From Bacteroidales bacterium (GTDB taxonomy: Bacteria; Bacteroidota; Bacteroidia; Bacteroidales; Bacteroidaceae), in contig SUXQ01000010.1 of the NCBI GenBank assembly GCA_015060905.1, positions 1 to 64,000 on the forward strand: a DNA stretch of 64,000 nt, given 5' to 3'. Shown here piece after piece: positions 1 to 10,201 of this stretch. Every line of letters begins with the position of its first letter. Position 1 is the stretch's first letter. The notes beneath the pieces are model-generated. The model saw only the letters and a list, made by a program, of their open reading frames with translations, was not told where the DNA came from and made no database searches. The translations under genes were made by a program, and so were the position numbers.

Positions 1-2
1 AT

Positions 3-650
3 TGGTGTTATGTGCCGTATTACTATTGCAAAAATATAAAGAATGACACACATGCAAATGATTATTTTTTATATAGGAATAGATCTGATGCAATGATGCA
101 CGACCAGTTAAATGCTTATGAAATGTTCGATGTCTCTTTTCGTTTGCCACCTGTACCGCCAAGAGTGTACGAAATACGTATATCTGTAAGTAACATGATA
201 CATCAATGGTGGCATTCATGTAAACCTGTTATACAAACATATATCGATGGCAAGCCTTATTCGGTTATAGATACACGACCGTCGACGTTTGATAGTCCCG
301 AGATTGAATGGCATGATGATGCATATACTTTTGACAATGGTCTCGAAAATGACAAACATATGCGTAACTTAGGATGGATGAAAGCCCCTGATTCCTATTC
401 TATATTGGTTGAAATTGCAGCAAATACTACTGGTTATAGACCTGCACGTGAAAGCAAAACTATTCTTCGCAAAATTATCACCAAAATGTATTTAAGCGAG
501 GGTGAGCATTGGATACGCTTTAAAGAACTTAATCCATTAAGAGATTCTAATGCAGATTTGTATAAAACTAAAAATTTCATTTTTGATTATATAGAACTTG
601 TTCCGTTAAAAATAATCAGCGACCCGTCGAAGCCCGAGGATAGACATTGA
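3..650 (+). CDS. C-terminal part of a surface/lipoprotein-like protein (fasciclin/DUF5108-like ending '...FDYIELVP'), truncated by window start
   Basis: Frame is open upstream of the listed GTG at 12 back to the window edge; C-terminal 'GEHWIRFKEL...FIFDYIELVPL' resembles C-termini of Bacteroidetes surface proteins. Family call tentative. Confidence 0.4.
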   Translation, partial: WCYVPYYYCKNIKNDTHANDYFLYRNRSDAMMHDQLNAYEMFDVSFRLPPVPPRVYEIRISVSNMIHQWWHSCKPVIQTYIDGKPYSVIDTRPSTFDSPEIEWHDDAYTFDNGLENDKHMRNLGWMKAPDSYSILVEIAANTTGYRPARESKTILRKIITKMYLSEGEHWIRFKELNPLRDSNADLYKTKNFIFDYIELVPLKIISDPSKPEDRH

Positions 651-801
651 TGCGCCCTACCCTCTGTTAATATCTAATAATTTGCGTTGAATATCTAACA
701 ATAGAAGTTAAAAAGAGATTTTCAACACCATTTCTTTATCTAAAATTTTAAATATCTAAACTTTTAAATTTACTTTGACAACAGAACAGAAACGTAAGAA
801 T

Positions 802-1173
802 ATGAAAAAATTCCAGACACTTACAAAAGCCGAAATACAGGTAATGAACATTCTGTGGGAGCTTGACGGCGGAGGATGCATCCACGATATAATAGAGCAT
901 TACAACGAACCTAAACCAGCATACAGCACAGTAGCTACATTCCTGAAAATACTATACAACAAAGAGTTTGTAGGCTACCGCAAACTGCGAGGAAAGACCT
1001 TTACATACTACCCCCTGATTACTCGCGCCGAGTACACGCGCATGGTAATGAAAGATGTTCAAGACTCATTTTTCGGGGGCTCGGGAACGTCGATGATAAA
1101 ATTCTTCGTCGAAAAAGAGACGCTCACCAACCAAGAGATTGACGAACTTATAGAACTTATAAACAGCAAATAA
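802..1173 (+). CDS. BlaI/MecI/CopY family transcriptional repressor
   Basis: 'LTKAEIQVMNILWELDGGGCIHDIIEHY...PAYSTVATFLKILYNKEFVGYRK' winged-helix BlaI signature; ATG at 802 preferred over TTG 775; adjacent M56 peptidase gene. Confidence 0.88.
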   Translation: MKKFQTLTKAEIQVMNILWELDGGGCIHDIIEHYNEPKPAYSTVATFLKILYNKEFVGYRKLRGKTFTYYPLITRAEYTRMVMKDVQDSFFGGSGTSMIKFFVEKETLTNQEIDELIELINSK

Positions 1174-1182
1174 TCCGTTATT

Positions 1183-2994
1183 ATGCAAGCAATTATAACA
1201 GCAACAGCCATCTACGCACTGAAGGCAGCAATAGCCCTTGCACTGCTGTACACGCCCTACATATTTTTCATGCGTCGCGAGACACTCTTCCGCACCAACC
1301 GCACCACCCTTTTGCTGGCAATGCTACTGTCGCTTGCAATACCCTTTATAGACATTCCCGCACTGCACATTGAAAATCCGTTTACCACAGGAGAGATAAA
1401 AGAAACGACAATAATCATAGAAACAGCGTCTCAACAAGAATTTCTCGCCGGCGAAACTGTCGAAGAAAATATAAAATCGCTGACACCCGAGGAAAAAGCA
1501 TACTATTTTCTATGCCTACCCTATATTATAATCGCGCTTATTATAGTCGCAAAGAAAAGTTACGAACTATACACCATCAAACGCCATATAAGGCGCGGAA
1601 CACTGTGGCTCGATGAGAGGAAGGAATATACAATATACTGCCACGCATCGACAACCACCCCTTACAGCTGGATGAAGAGCATAGTAATCTCGCAGGAGGA
1701 TTATGAAAATTTCGGCAAAGAGATTATTCTGCACGAAGAGGGTCACATACTCCACCGCCACTCATGGGACATGTTACTGCTCGCCGCTGCAGAGAGCCTG
1801 CAATGGTTCAACCCCTTTATACACATGCTTGCAACCGACCTTAAAGACATACACGAATTTCAAGCAGACGCGTATGTGCTTCAAAAAGGACAAAATAGCA
1901 AAGAGTACCAAATGCTGATAATAAAAAAAGCTGTCAGCCACGCTTCCTACACACTGGCCAACAGCTTCAATCATAGTAATAACCTTAAAAAACGTATCAC
2001 AATGATGTTAAAGAAAAAATCAAATTCAGTGAAATGCGCAACAGCGTTGTACATCCTGCCCGCAGCAGCATTAACGCTTAGTCTTTTTGCCTCTCCGCAA
2101 GAGACTGTGGGCAACAACCTTGCAGACGAATCTGCAAGTGTACACAAAAGTAGTGAAACTTTTGCAAAAAGCGACACAGTAGAACAAAAAGTTTACCATT
2201 TTACAGAAAAAGGAGCAAGCGGAGAAAAAGTTTATCAGTTTGTACCCGACGACACTGAAGAGGAAATAATTTACAAAGTGTGCGAAATAATGCCTAAAAT
2301 AGCAGATACAGGCAAGGAACTTCCAAAAGAACTGTTTGTAAGTATAGAGTATCCGGGAAAAGATAAAAAAATAAGTGCCGCATACATAAATTTTATAGTA
2401 AACACCGACGGTTCTAAAAGTGACATTAGAATAATGAAAAGTTCGGGACACGAGCCACTCGACAAAGCTGCGTTGATTGCCGTTGAAAAAATGCCCAAAT
2501 TGGAGCCCGGCACACAAGGTGGGAAAAAAGTGAGAGTGCAAATGACAATACCCGTTTATGGCAAAGCTATGCGACGTTTAAGCGACGAGGAGTTAAAGGC
2601 AACAGAGAATCCTACAAATGTTCAAATGACAATATCTAAAGAAGCAAAAGAGAGCGACGTTAATAATGCAAAGGACAAGATATATACAGTTGTCGAACAA
2701 GTAGCCCAATTTCCCGGCGGAAACAACGCTATGTTCAAATTTCTTGCCGACAACCTACGCTACCCCGAAGATGCTAAAAACGAAGAAAAAGAGGGACGCA
2801 CAATCATAAAATGTGTAATAGACACCGATGGCTCATTAAGCGACATTAAAGTAGTAAAAAGCTCGGGCCACGAATCGCTGGACAAAGAGGCGATGCGCGT
2901 GGTTGCTGCAATGCCCAAATGGGAGCCGGGCATGCAAGGTGGCGAAAAAGTAAAATCGAGCTTTGCAATTCCCATTCAGTTCCGCCTGAAATAA
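1183..2994 (+). CDS. BlaR1-like M56 family membrane metallopeptidase with two C-terminal TonB-like domains
   Basis: N-terminal TM helices, zinc motif in 'IILHEEGHILHRHSWD', two repeated 'VNTDGS..DI.I.KSSGHE.LDK.A' TonB C-terminal-type domains. Confidence 0.88.
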   Translation: MQAIITATAIYALKAAIALALLYTPYIFFMRRETLFRTNRTTLLLAMLLSLAIPFIDIPALHIENPFTTGEIKETTIIIETASQQEFLAGETVEENIKSLTPEEKAYYFLCLPYIIIALIIVAKKSYELYTIKRHIRRGTLWLDERKEYTIYCHASTTTPYSWMKSIVISQEDYENFGKEIILHEEGHILHRHSWDMLLLAAAESLQWFNPFIHMLATDLKDIHEFQADAYVLQKGQNSKEYQMLIIKKAVSHASYTLANSFNHSNNLKKRITMMLKKKSNSVKCATALYILPAAALTLSLFASPQETVGNNLADESASVHKSSETFAKSDTVEQKVYHFTEKGASGEKVYQFVPDDTEEEIIYKVCEIMPKIADTGKELPKELFVSIEYPGKDKKISAAYINFIVNTDGSKSDIRIMKSSGHEPLDKAALIAVEKMPKLEPGTQGGKKVRVQMTIPVYGKAMRRLSDEELKATENPTNVQMTISKEAKESDVNNAKDKIYTVVEQVAQFPGGNNAMFKFLADNLRYPEDAKNEEKEGRTIIKCVIDTDGSLSDIKVVKSSGHESLDKEAMRVVAAMPKWEPGMQGGEKVKSSFAIPIQFRLK

Positions 2995-3012
2995 ATAACG
3001 CAAATTAATGAC

Positions 3013-3060
3013 GATTGAGGGTAAGATTTCTTTCTTGTAAAGATAATCTTACCCTTAATC
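3013..3060 (+). terminator. stem-loop downstream of M56 gene
   Basis: GATTgAGGGTAAGATT / AATCTTACCCTtAATC arms, 16-bp stem with one G-T; weak T-tract. Confidence 0.5.
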
Positions 3061-3115
3061 TATTGTTGCAATTTGCAATATTAGTGTAGCCGGCAAGAAA
3101 AACATTCAAATAAAT

Positions 3116-3146
3116 TTTGTTATTCTCCCGTTCAATATTATTTTTA
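3116..3146 (+). promoter_or_regulatory. Bacteroidetes-type sigma promoter candidate TTTG-N19-TATTTTTA
   Basis: TTTG at 3116-3119, 19-nt spacer, TATTTTTA at 3139-3146 (7/8 to TAnnTTTG), upstream of ATG 3177. Confidence 0.45.
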
Positions 3147-3176
3147 CACTACCAAACACTAATATACAGCAAAATA

Positions 3177-5165
3177 ATGCAAAAAAACAACGCAACAGCC
3201 TCACTACTTACACTATACACACAACTGTGGGCGTATCAACTTATGGGACTCGCAATATTCGCCATTGCAAGAATCATACATCTATCAAACACCGTTTCAA
3301 TAGAAACAATATTACAACAAAGCAGTTCCGCCCCACTCTTTTTGTGGAACTCTTGGCGATTCGATATTCAAGCAATAACATACATCTCTTTGCCGATGAT
3401 TCTGGGCACTCTTGTAACATCCTTTCTTAAAGAGAGCATCATCAACCGCACGAAACGCGCAATGCGGTGGTATTTTTCCATAATGTACGCAATACTGTCG
3501 GCAATAGTATGCGCGGAATTTTTCTTCTATAATAACTTCAACAGCCGATACAACGTCGTCTTTTTTGACTTTTTCGATGAAGGACCTTTAGGGCTGTTGC
3601 AGACAATGTGGCAAGAGTACCCCGTTATAAAAATTCTGCTCGGGATACTTTTTATAGCATTCAGCATTTTTACTGTCGGGAAATATATCCAACGCCTGAA
3701 GATAGAAAAGCGTCGATGGATGAACACCATAGCTGCAATAATAGCTTGTGTGCTTATTGCGGGAGTGACCTTTATCTTTATGCGCGGCTCGGTTACACGC
3801 TACACCCTGCAAGTAGAGGCATTTATGGTGTCCACTGATGATAACATCAATCAATCGGTACCCAACGCCATCTATCTTCTAAAGAAAGCAAACAAGGAGC
3901 GTAGAAAAAGTTTCGCATTGCAGAGCGACGAGAGCCTTCTGCAAAAAGCAGGATTCTCGAACGTGGACGAAGCAATAGAAGCAGCCGCACTTGCACCGGC
4001 TGTCGGCAACGACAATAAGAAAAAGGTAGAAAACGCACTCTTCGCAAAAGCCGCAGGAACAGAAAAATCGCCCAACGTAGTTGTAATTCTCAACGAAAGT
4101 TGGAGCCGTTTCCTGCTCGAAATTGACAAAGGCGAAAATTTGGACCTATTATGTTCGTTGCGCAGCCACATTGCCGACGACCTTCTTTTCGGCAATATAC
4201 AATCGGTGCGCAACGGAACAATATATTCACTCGAGAGTGTCACGCTTGCAATGCCTTATGACAAATTCTTCAATTCACGCTACCGTTTCCGCAGTTTCAA
4301 TTCTTCGATAGCCCACCCATTCAAAGAGAGTGGCTACGCAACCTCGTTTATCACAGGAATGGACCCCACATGGGAAAATGTGCAAGAAGGACTATCCTAT
4401 CAAAGTTTCGACACAATCATAGGCCGACAGAATATACTGCAAGCTATAAAGAACAGCACAACAAGCGCAATAGGAGTGTACGACGAATTTCTATATGAAT
4501 ATATAGAAGAGCATCTTGACCGAGGAGAAAAAAGCGGAAAGCCCCAATTTATTCTTGCGCTTACAACAACCAACCACCCGCCATTCACTTACCCCGAGAA
4601 TATGCAACTGCCCCCGCTCACCGACGAATGGTACTCATCGCCCTATCTTACAGGCGACAAAGAGGTGCTGCGCAAATACGGAACAGGTGCACAATATGCC
4701 AACAAATGTCTGGGAGATTTTCTTACCAAGCTAAAAGCATCGCCGCACGCCGAAAATACAATAATTCTCGTTACAGGCGACCATAATGTGCGCAGCATTA
4801 TCAACTACGACAAAGTGCCACAAAAATATATGTGTGCAGTGCCACTATATATGTACCTGCCACAATCACTGAGGAACGAAAATATTGCGAAGAAAGAAAT
4901 AACCGAACGCTACGGCTCACACTATGATATTCTGCCGACGCTTGCGCCCCTGTGTATAAAAGAGAATGTCGAATATCTTGCAATAGGCAATAATCTGCTC
5001 GACACGACAAAAAGCAACAAAGACTATTACAGTTACAACGAAAAACAGTTGCTTCTACCCGACGAAACGAAAAAAGATTCCATTGCCGCAATAATCGATG
5101 CACGCAAATTACTGATGAAAATATATTATCAGCAAGGCTTCAGAGAGACAAGCAACAAGAAATAA
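3177..5165 (+). CDS. LTA synthase/phosphoglycerol transferase-like membrane sulfatase-superfamily protein
   Basis: N-terminal TM segments followed by alkaline-phosphatase/sulfatase superfamily motifs 'PNVVVILNESWSRF', 'LVTGDHNVRS', 'YGSHYDILPTLAPL'. ATG 3177 preferred. Confidence 0.85.
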   Translation: MQKNNATASLLTLYTQLWAYQLMGLAIFAIARIIHLSNTVSIETILQQSSSAPLFLWNSWRFDIQAITYISLPMILGTLVTSFLKESIINRTKRAMRWYFSIMYAILSAIVCAEFFFYNNFNSRYNVVFFDFFDEGPLGLLQTMWQEYPVIKILLGILFIAFSIFTVGKYIQRLKIEKRRWMNTIAAIIACVLIAGVTFIFMRGSVTRYTLQVEAFMVSTDDNINQSVPNAIYLLKKANKERRKSFALQSDESLLQKAGFSNVDEAIEAAALAPAVGNDNKKKVENALFAKAAGTEKSPNVVVILNESWSRFLLEIDKGENLDLLCSLRSHIADDLLFGNIQSVRNGTIYSLESVTLAMPYDKFFNSRYRFRSFNSSIAHPFKESGYATSFITGMDPTWENVQEGLSYQSFDTIIGRQNILQAIKNSTTSAIGVYDEFLYEYIEEHLDRGEKSGKPQFILALTTTNHPPFTYPENMQLPPLTDEWYSSPYLTGDKEVLRKYGTGAQYANKCLGDFLTKLKASPHAENTIILVTGDHNVRSIINYDKVPQKYMCAVPLYMYLPQSLRNENIAKKEITERYGSHYDILPTLAPLCIKENVEYLAIGNNLLDTTKSNKDYYSYNEKQLLLPDETKKDSIAAIIDARKLLMKIYYQQGFRETSNKK

Positions 5166-5199
5166 AAATTATCCGTGCCGATGGCACGGATAATTTTTT
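5164..5199. terminator. bidirectional terminator between convergent genes
   Basis: AAAAATTATCCGTGCC-gat-GGCACGGATAATTTTT perfect stem with flanking A/T tracts. Confidence 0.85.
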
Positions 5200-5215
5200 A
5201 TAACCGGCAGCTATA

Positions 5216-7399
5216 TTACTTAACCTCTACAAGCTGCAGAGCAACGCTCGAATACTCAGTCTTAAGAAGATTTCTCATTGCGAGACCCTCTTCCATCAAC
5301 AGCTTACCGCTGAGCACCTTACCATCGACAGCGCAAGGCTTATTCTCGTTTACAGGAGTAAGGTCCTTTATCTTATACATTTTGTCAGCATCGAGTCCCG
5401 CCATTTTCACAGTAGGAATAATAGAATTAATGAAGTGGGCAGTCTTGTAAGCATAGAAGACAGCCTCGTTCTGTTCGGGAGTAACATACATCAACGAAGC
5501 AAGGCCTTTATTATCATAGGGCGATACAAGGCGATAAAGGTCGCCGAACTGCACAACAGGACGAATAGTCTTATAAGCAGCAATCGCACGCTTGGCAAAA
5601 GCCTTATCCTTCTCGGACATATCCTTAGGCTGAATCTCCATTCCCAAACGACCGGACATTGCAACGTCGAAACGGAATTTCAAAGGCACTGTACGACCCG
5701 TCTGGTGGTTCTTGTCGGCACTTACGTGCGACGCCATTGCAATAGCAGGATAGAAAGTAGAAACACCCCACTGTAAATAAATACGCTGCAAAGCATCAGT
5801 ATCGTCACTTGTCCAGAATTCGTTAAAGTAAGGCAAAAAGCCGTAGTTTACACGACCACCGCCACCGGCACAAGCCTGCATCACAAGTTTGGGATATTTT
5901 GCGCGTATGCGCTCACAAACCTTGCGCAATCCACGATGATACTCAATGTAAATGTGCGACTGCTTGTCCTTAGGCAGATAATATGAGCCATAATCCTGCA
6001 CCGAACAGTTAGCGTCCCACTTCATATACTTAATTTCGGGGAAGTTTGTCATCAGCGAGTCAACAACGCCAAATACAAAATCCTGAACCTCGGGGTTAGA
6101 GAGGTCGAGAATAACCTGAGTGCCGCCGCGACCGGTAGAAACAGGGCGATTATCCACACGCAGAATCCATTTAGGCTTATTCTCGAAAAGTTCGCTCTTG
6201 GTGTTTGAACTTTCAGGCTCAATCCAGATACCGAATTTTATATTATGCTTCTTTGCCGAAGCAATAAGACCGCCGATACCCTCGGGCAGCTTCTCTTTGC
6301 ACACCATCCAATCGCCAAGCGACGAAGAGCCGTTGTTACGGGGATATTTATCGCCGAACCAACCATCGTCCATCACAAAAAGCTCGCCACCGATGGCCGA
6401 GAACTCTTTCATCATATTATCCATCTCTTTCTGATTAACGTTAAAGTAGACACCCTCCCAACTGTTCAGGAGAATATCTTCGGCAACGTCTCCTTCCCAA
6501 AGTTTATATTTTCGTGCCCAACGGTGAAACGCGCGGCTGACACCACCCTTACCGGTGGTGCTGTAAGTCATGCAAAATTCGGGAGTAACAAATGTCTCGT
6601 TCTTTTCGAGCTTGTAGAAAGAGGTCTCTTCATTTATGCCAGCACTTACCGAGAGTGCAGTATTCGACGCAATGACCTTTATAAGATAGTTTCCTGTCCA
6701 CGCGAGAGTACCGGCAAACACTTGTCCATGCTCCTCGCCGGGCTTTCCGTCCATAGAGATAAGGAACGAGGGATTATCCTGCTCGGTGTTACACATTCCA
6801 TCCTTGTTAGAGATTGTCTTTTGTCCGTTGGTCAGTTGCTCCTCGGCCATTGTATGCTCCGAGCCCCAGAAACCGTGAAAATGGGTCATCCAGTTGTCGC
6901 CACGCTGCAAAGGAAAGAATGCCGATGCGAAACGATAGAGAGTTACGGGCTTTTTACCGGCATTTTCAATCTCTACCCATGTGCTTATAATATCTGTACC
7001 TTTATAAGCCTTGAAAAGCTGTTTAACGATGAAAGGATACACTTTGTCCTTCATTGTAATTTCGGTAACATCGCCCTCTTTGTCCGAGAATTGACGAACG
7101 CCGGTAACTGCAAGGTCGAGTGTCATGTTACCATCATTGTGCTGCACGGCAATAGCCTTTTCGTTTGCAGTCTTAAGACCAAATGCAGGATAGCTCTCGA
7201 CATTTAGCGCAAGACCCGCATCGAAGATTCCTTGAACATCCGACTGCTCTATGCGCGCACCATAATACTGATATTTGGGACGCTCGCCCTTGGTGGCTGT
7301 AACAAGCAACGAGGTTTTTGCCGTTGAAATAAGATAATTCTCGGCATTCACTGCAACTGCGACAGTAAGCAGTGAAATTAGTAACAAAAATTTTTTCAT
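5216..7399 (-). CDS. alpha-galactosidase, GH36-like
   Basis: 727 aa with signal peptide; 'ELFVMDDGWFGDKYPRNN', 'KYMKWDANCSV' catalytic region and 'FGIWIEPESSN' typical of GH36. Confidence 0.9.
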   Translation of the reverse strand: MKKFLLLISLLTVAVAVNAENYLISTAKTSLLVTATKGERPKYQYYGARIEQSDVQGIFDAGLALNVESYPAFGLKTANEKAIAVQHNDGNMTLDLAVTGVRQFSDKEGDVTEITMKDKVYPFIVKQLFKAYKGTDIISTWVEIENAGKKPVTLYRFASAFFPLQRGDNWMTHFHGFWGSEHTMAEEQLTNGQKTISNKDGMCNTEQDNPSFLISMDGKPGEEHGQVFAGTLAWTGNYLIKVIASNTALSVSAGINEETSFYKLEKNETFVTPEFCMTYSTTGKGGVSRAFHRWARKYKLWEGDVAEDILLNSWEGVYFNVNQKEMDNMMKEFSAIGGELFVMDDGWFGDKYPRNNGSSSLGDWMVCKEKLPEGIGGLIASAKKHNIKFGIWIEPESSNTKSELFENKPKWILRVDNRPVSTGRGGTQVILDLSNPEVQDFVFGVVDSLMTNFPEIKYMKWDANCSVQDYGSYYLPKDKQSHIYIEYHRGLRKVCERIRAKYPKLVMQACAGGGGRVNYGFLPYFNEFWTSDDTDALQRIYLQWGVSTFYPAIAMASHVSADKNHQTGRTVPLKFRFDVAMSGRLGMEIQPKDMSEKDKAFAKRAIAAYKTIRPVVQFGDLYRLVSPYDNKGLASLMYVTPEQNEAVFYAYKTAHFINSIIPTVKMAGLDADKMYKIKDLTPVNENKPCAVDGKVLSGKLLMEEGLAMRNLLKTEYSSVALQLVEVK

Positions 7400-7409
7400 A
7401 GTCTATATA

Positions 7410-8402
7410 TTATTTTTTTATTAATGAAGGCTCTACACCCTGAAAAGTCATTCTCACAGGATTAATATAACCATTTTCGTCAAAAGTCATTTTGTCGATG
7501 CAGGTGACACGGTAATTGCCGTTAGTCTCGCCCAACGGACGACGATGGTAGACAATATAATATTCGTCAGTCTCGGGCTTTATAATCACCGAGTGGTGGC
7601 CCGCGCCGCGTGCAACAGTTGAATCCTGCTTCAAAATTTTCGCCTCACGCTCAAAGGGGCCGAAAGGTGAGTCGGCAATGGCATATGCAACCGAATAATC
7701 GGGACCGGTCCAGCCACCCTCGCTCCACATAAAGTAATATTTTCCATCCTTCTTGAACATGAAAGGTCCCTCGACATAATTTTTGGGAGTAACCTCTTTG
7801 AACATTGTTCCATCCTCGAATGGCACGATGGACTTAAAGTCGTTGCTCAATTTTACCATATTGCAGTGCCCCCAACCACCATAATACATATAATATGTAC
7901 TATCATTCTCGCGGTAAACAAATTGGTCGATAGGCTGAGCATTATTCACAATAGTATCAATCAGAGGCTTGCCTATGAGGTCTTTGTAAGGACCCTCGGG
8001 CTTGTCGGCAACAGCAACGCCAATGCCACCCGGCTGCCCGTTCCTCTGAATATTGTTTGCGCCAAAGAAGAAATAGTATTTACCATCTTTTGAAATTACC
8101 GACGGCGCCCACATTGCATTTGTGGCCCATTTAACCTCGACAGTGTCGATGATATTAGGATGCTTGGTCCACGTCACAAGGTCCTTCGACGAGAAACAAT
8201 CGAAAAACACCTGCTCGTGGAAAGGCTTGCTCCACGTTGGGAAAATCCAATAAGTATCGTCGTAGATAATACCCTCGGGGTCGGCGTACCACCCTTCAAA
8301 GAGAGGATTACCGCTCGTAACCGTCTCTTCAGAATTGTTTCTTGTACCGCAAGCGGCAACAGAAAGTATTAACAGCAACAATGCAAAATATAAGAATCTC
8401 AT
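7410..8402 (-). CDS. GH43-family glycoside hydrolase lipoprotein
   Basis: 'GNPLFEGWYADPEGIIYDDTYWIFPTW', 'VEGPFMFKKDGKYYFMWSEGGW' beta-propeller GH43 motifs; lipobox-like 'LILSVAACG' supports start at 8402. Confidence 0.87.
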   Translation of the reverse strand: MRFLYFALLLLILSVAACGTRNNSEETVTSGNPLFEGWYADPEGIIYDDTYWIFPTWSKPFHEQVFFDCFSSKDLVTWTKHPNIIDTVEVKWATNAMWAPSVISKDGKYYFFFGANNIQRNGQPGGIGVAVADKPEGPYKDLIGKPLIDTIVNNAQPIDQFVYRENDSTYYMYYGGWGHCNMVKLSNDFKSIVPFEDGTMFKEVTPKNYVEGPFMFKKDGKYYFMWSEGGWTGPDYSVAYAIADSPFGPFEREAKILKQDSTVARGAGHHSVIIKPETDEYYIVYHRRPLGETNGNYRVTCIDKMTFDENGYINPVRMTFQGVEPSLIKK

Positions 8403-8419
8403 AATTATTTTTATTGCAT

Positions 8420-8453
8420 AGAGGCTGCTCGACAAAAATGCCAAACAGCCTCT
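8420..8453. other. intercistronic stem-loop between POT transporter and GH43 genes
   Basis: AGAGGCTG-N18-CAGCCTCT; no clear U-tract on the minus strand. Confidence 0.4.
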
Positions 8454-8476
8454 TTTGTTTTTCTAAAAAGAAAAGA

Positions 8477-10003
8477 TTATTTCGCAACCTTCTCCAAACG
8501 TTTCAAAATAGAGAAAATAAAGATTGCAGATACCAAGCAAACACCTACGCAAACACCCCAAACAACATAGAGTGAAAGCTCACCCCACAACAATCCGGGA
8601 ATTGCAACAAGGAAGTTACCGATAGCTGTAGCCACAAACCAAAGACCCATCATCATACCCTTATATTGGGGAGGAGCAACCTTCGATACGAAAGAAATAC
8701 CGATGGGACTAAGCAACAACTCTGCAACTGTCAATACAAAATATGTACTTATCAACCAATTGGGCGATACAAGTGTAGCAGTACCATTTTCAAGAGCAAC
8801 ACTCTGCTCGGCGGGAGTAGGAAGACCGTTAGAGGCAAACATCAACACCACAAAGCCAAGGCCGGCAACAAGCATACCCAATCCAATCTTCATAGGCGAA
8901 GAAGGTTCCTTGCCCTTCTTTGCCAACCAACTGAATACAAGCATCACAACAGGCGTAAGAGCAACCACAAAACAAGGGTTAAATTGTTGGAAGATGGGAG
9001 CATCAACTACAACAGAACCTGTAACATTAATAGCCTTCTCCACTAAAATTGCAGCAGGAATAAGGAACATTGCAGCAGCAATAACCTTGCCCTTCACATT
9101 CTTCGACTGGAAGATATTCAATGCACCATAAACCATCAAAATGCAAAGTACAAGGTTAAATACATTGAACATAAGGCTCGAAACACCCGAATCACTTTTC
9201 TGAGTATAAACCTCGGCAAACTGAGTCATTGTAGTACCATTCTGGTGGAAAGCCATCCAGAAGAAAATAACAACAGCAAATACCAAGCAGAGGCAAACGA
9301 TACGCTCTTTTGTCTGAGCAGGAGTCAATTTTTCCTCAACAACCTCTGTTGCACCCTTAGCAACTACCTTAGCACGGTCAGCATGTGCAAATGTTCCGCG
9401 GAACATATAATAGATAGCAATTGAGAAAATCAAAGAAACACAAGCAACAGCAAATGCAAAATGATAAGAATCGGCCTTGCTTACAGCATAATTCTCCTGA
9501 ACATAACCCATGATGCCAAGAGCAGCAGCAGCAGCAAACATCGAACCCAGGTTTATAGCCATATAGAAAATGCTGAAACCCTCATCGCGTTTATTTGCAT
9601 ATTTAGGCTCATCATAAAGATTACCCACCAATACCTGCAAGTTACCTTTAAACAAACCCGTACCCACGCAAATCATCAAAAGAGCAGCAGCCATCACCAC
9701 AAGAGCAATACCGCCACCACCAAGAGGCAACGAAAGGCACAAATAACCCAAGAACATTACAAGAATACCGATAGTAACCATTCGGCCAAAGCCAAATTTA
9801 TCAGCCAAAATACCACCAAAAAGAGGCACAAAATAAACCACACCAAGAAATGCGGCCTGAATAGAACTTGCAACACCTACGGAAAAACCGAAATTATGCT
9901 GCAAAAACAAGAAAAACACAGCAAGCATAGTATAATAACCGAAACGCTCGCCGGTGTTAGCCAGAGCCAAAGCCCATAGACCTTTAGGATGTCCTTCAAA
10001 CAT
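8477..10003 (-). CDS. POT/PTR2 family peptide MFS transporter
   Basis: 'GERFGYYTMLAVFFLFL', 'GGILADKFGFGRMVTIGI', 'DEGFSIFYMAINLGSM', 12+ TM; POT family signatures. Confidence 0.9.
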   Translation of the reverse strand: MFEGHPKGLWALALANTGERFGYYTMLAVFFLFLQHNFGFSVGVASSIQAAFLGVVYFVPLFGGILADKFGFGRMVTIGILVMFLGYLCLSLPLGGGGIALVVMAAALLMICVGTGLFKGNLQVLVGNLYDEPKYANKRDEGFSIFYMAINLGSMFAAAAALGIMGYVQENYAVSKADSYHFAFAVACVSLIFSIAIYYMFRGTFAHADRAKVVAKGATEVVEEKLTPAQTKERIVCLCLVFAVVIFFWMAFHQNGTTMTQFAEVYTQKSDSGVSSLMFNVFNLVLCILMVYGALNIFQSKNVKGKVIAAAMFLIPAAILVEKAINVTGSVVVDAPIFQQFNPCFVVALTPVVMLVFSWLAKKGKEPSSPMKIGLGMLVAGLGFVVLMFASNGLPTPAEQSVALENGTATLVSPNWLISTYFVLTVAELLLSPIGISFVSKVAPPQYKGMMMGLWFVATAIGNFLVAIPGLLWGELSLYVVWGVCVGVCLVSAIFIFSILKRLEKVAK

Positions 10004-10118
10004 AGATTTAAAATTATTTAATTAGTTAATACATAGTTTCTGCGCAAAACACCATTGCCCTAACTTTTTGGAAAGAGCAAAAAATGCACATAAAATGCCA
10101 TAATAAACATCTATTTTG

Positions 10119-10191
10119 CAAATATAGTAAAAACGAGCGAGAAATACGAAGTTTACTTCGATATTTCTTACAGCGAGTGAAGTATATATTC
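10119..10191. repeat. 73-bp direct repeat with internal dyad, copy 1
   Basis: CAAATATAGTAAAAACGAGCGAGAAATACGAAGTTTACTTCGATATTTCTTACAGCGAGTGAAGTATATATTC; 2 mismatches to copy 2. Confidence 0.9.
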
Positions 10192-10201
10192 GAGTTTATC
10201 T

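Noticed and set aside
6245-7207. 320-aa plus-strand ORF
   Set aside because: Antisense to the GH36 gene; no plausible start region or domain.
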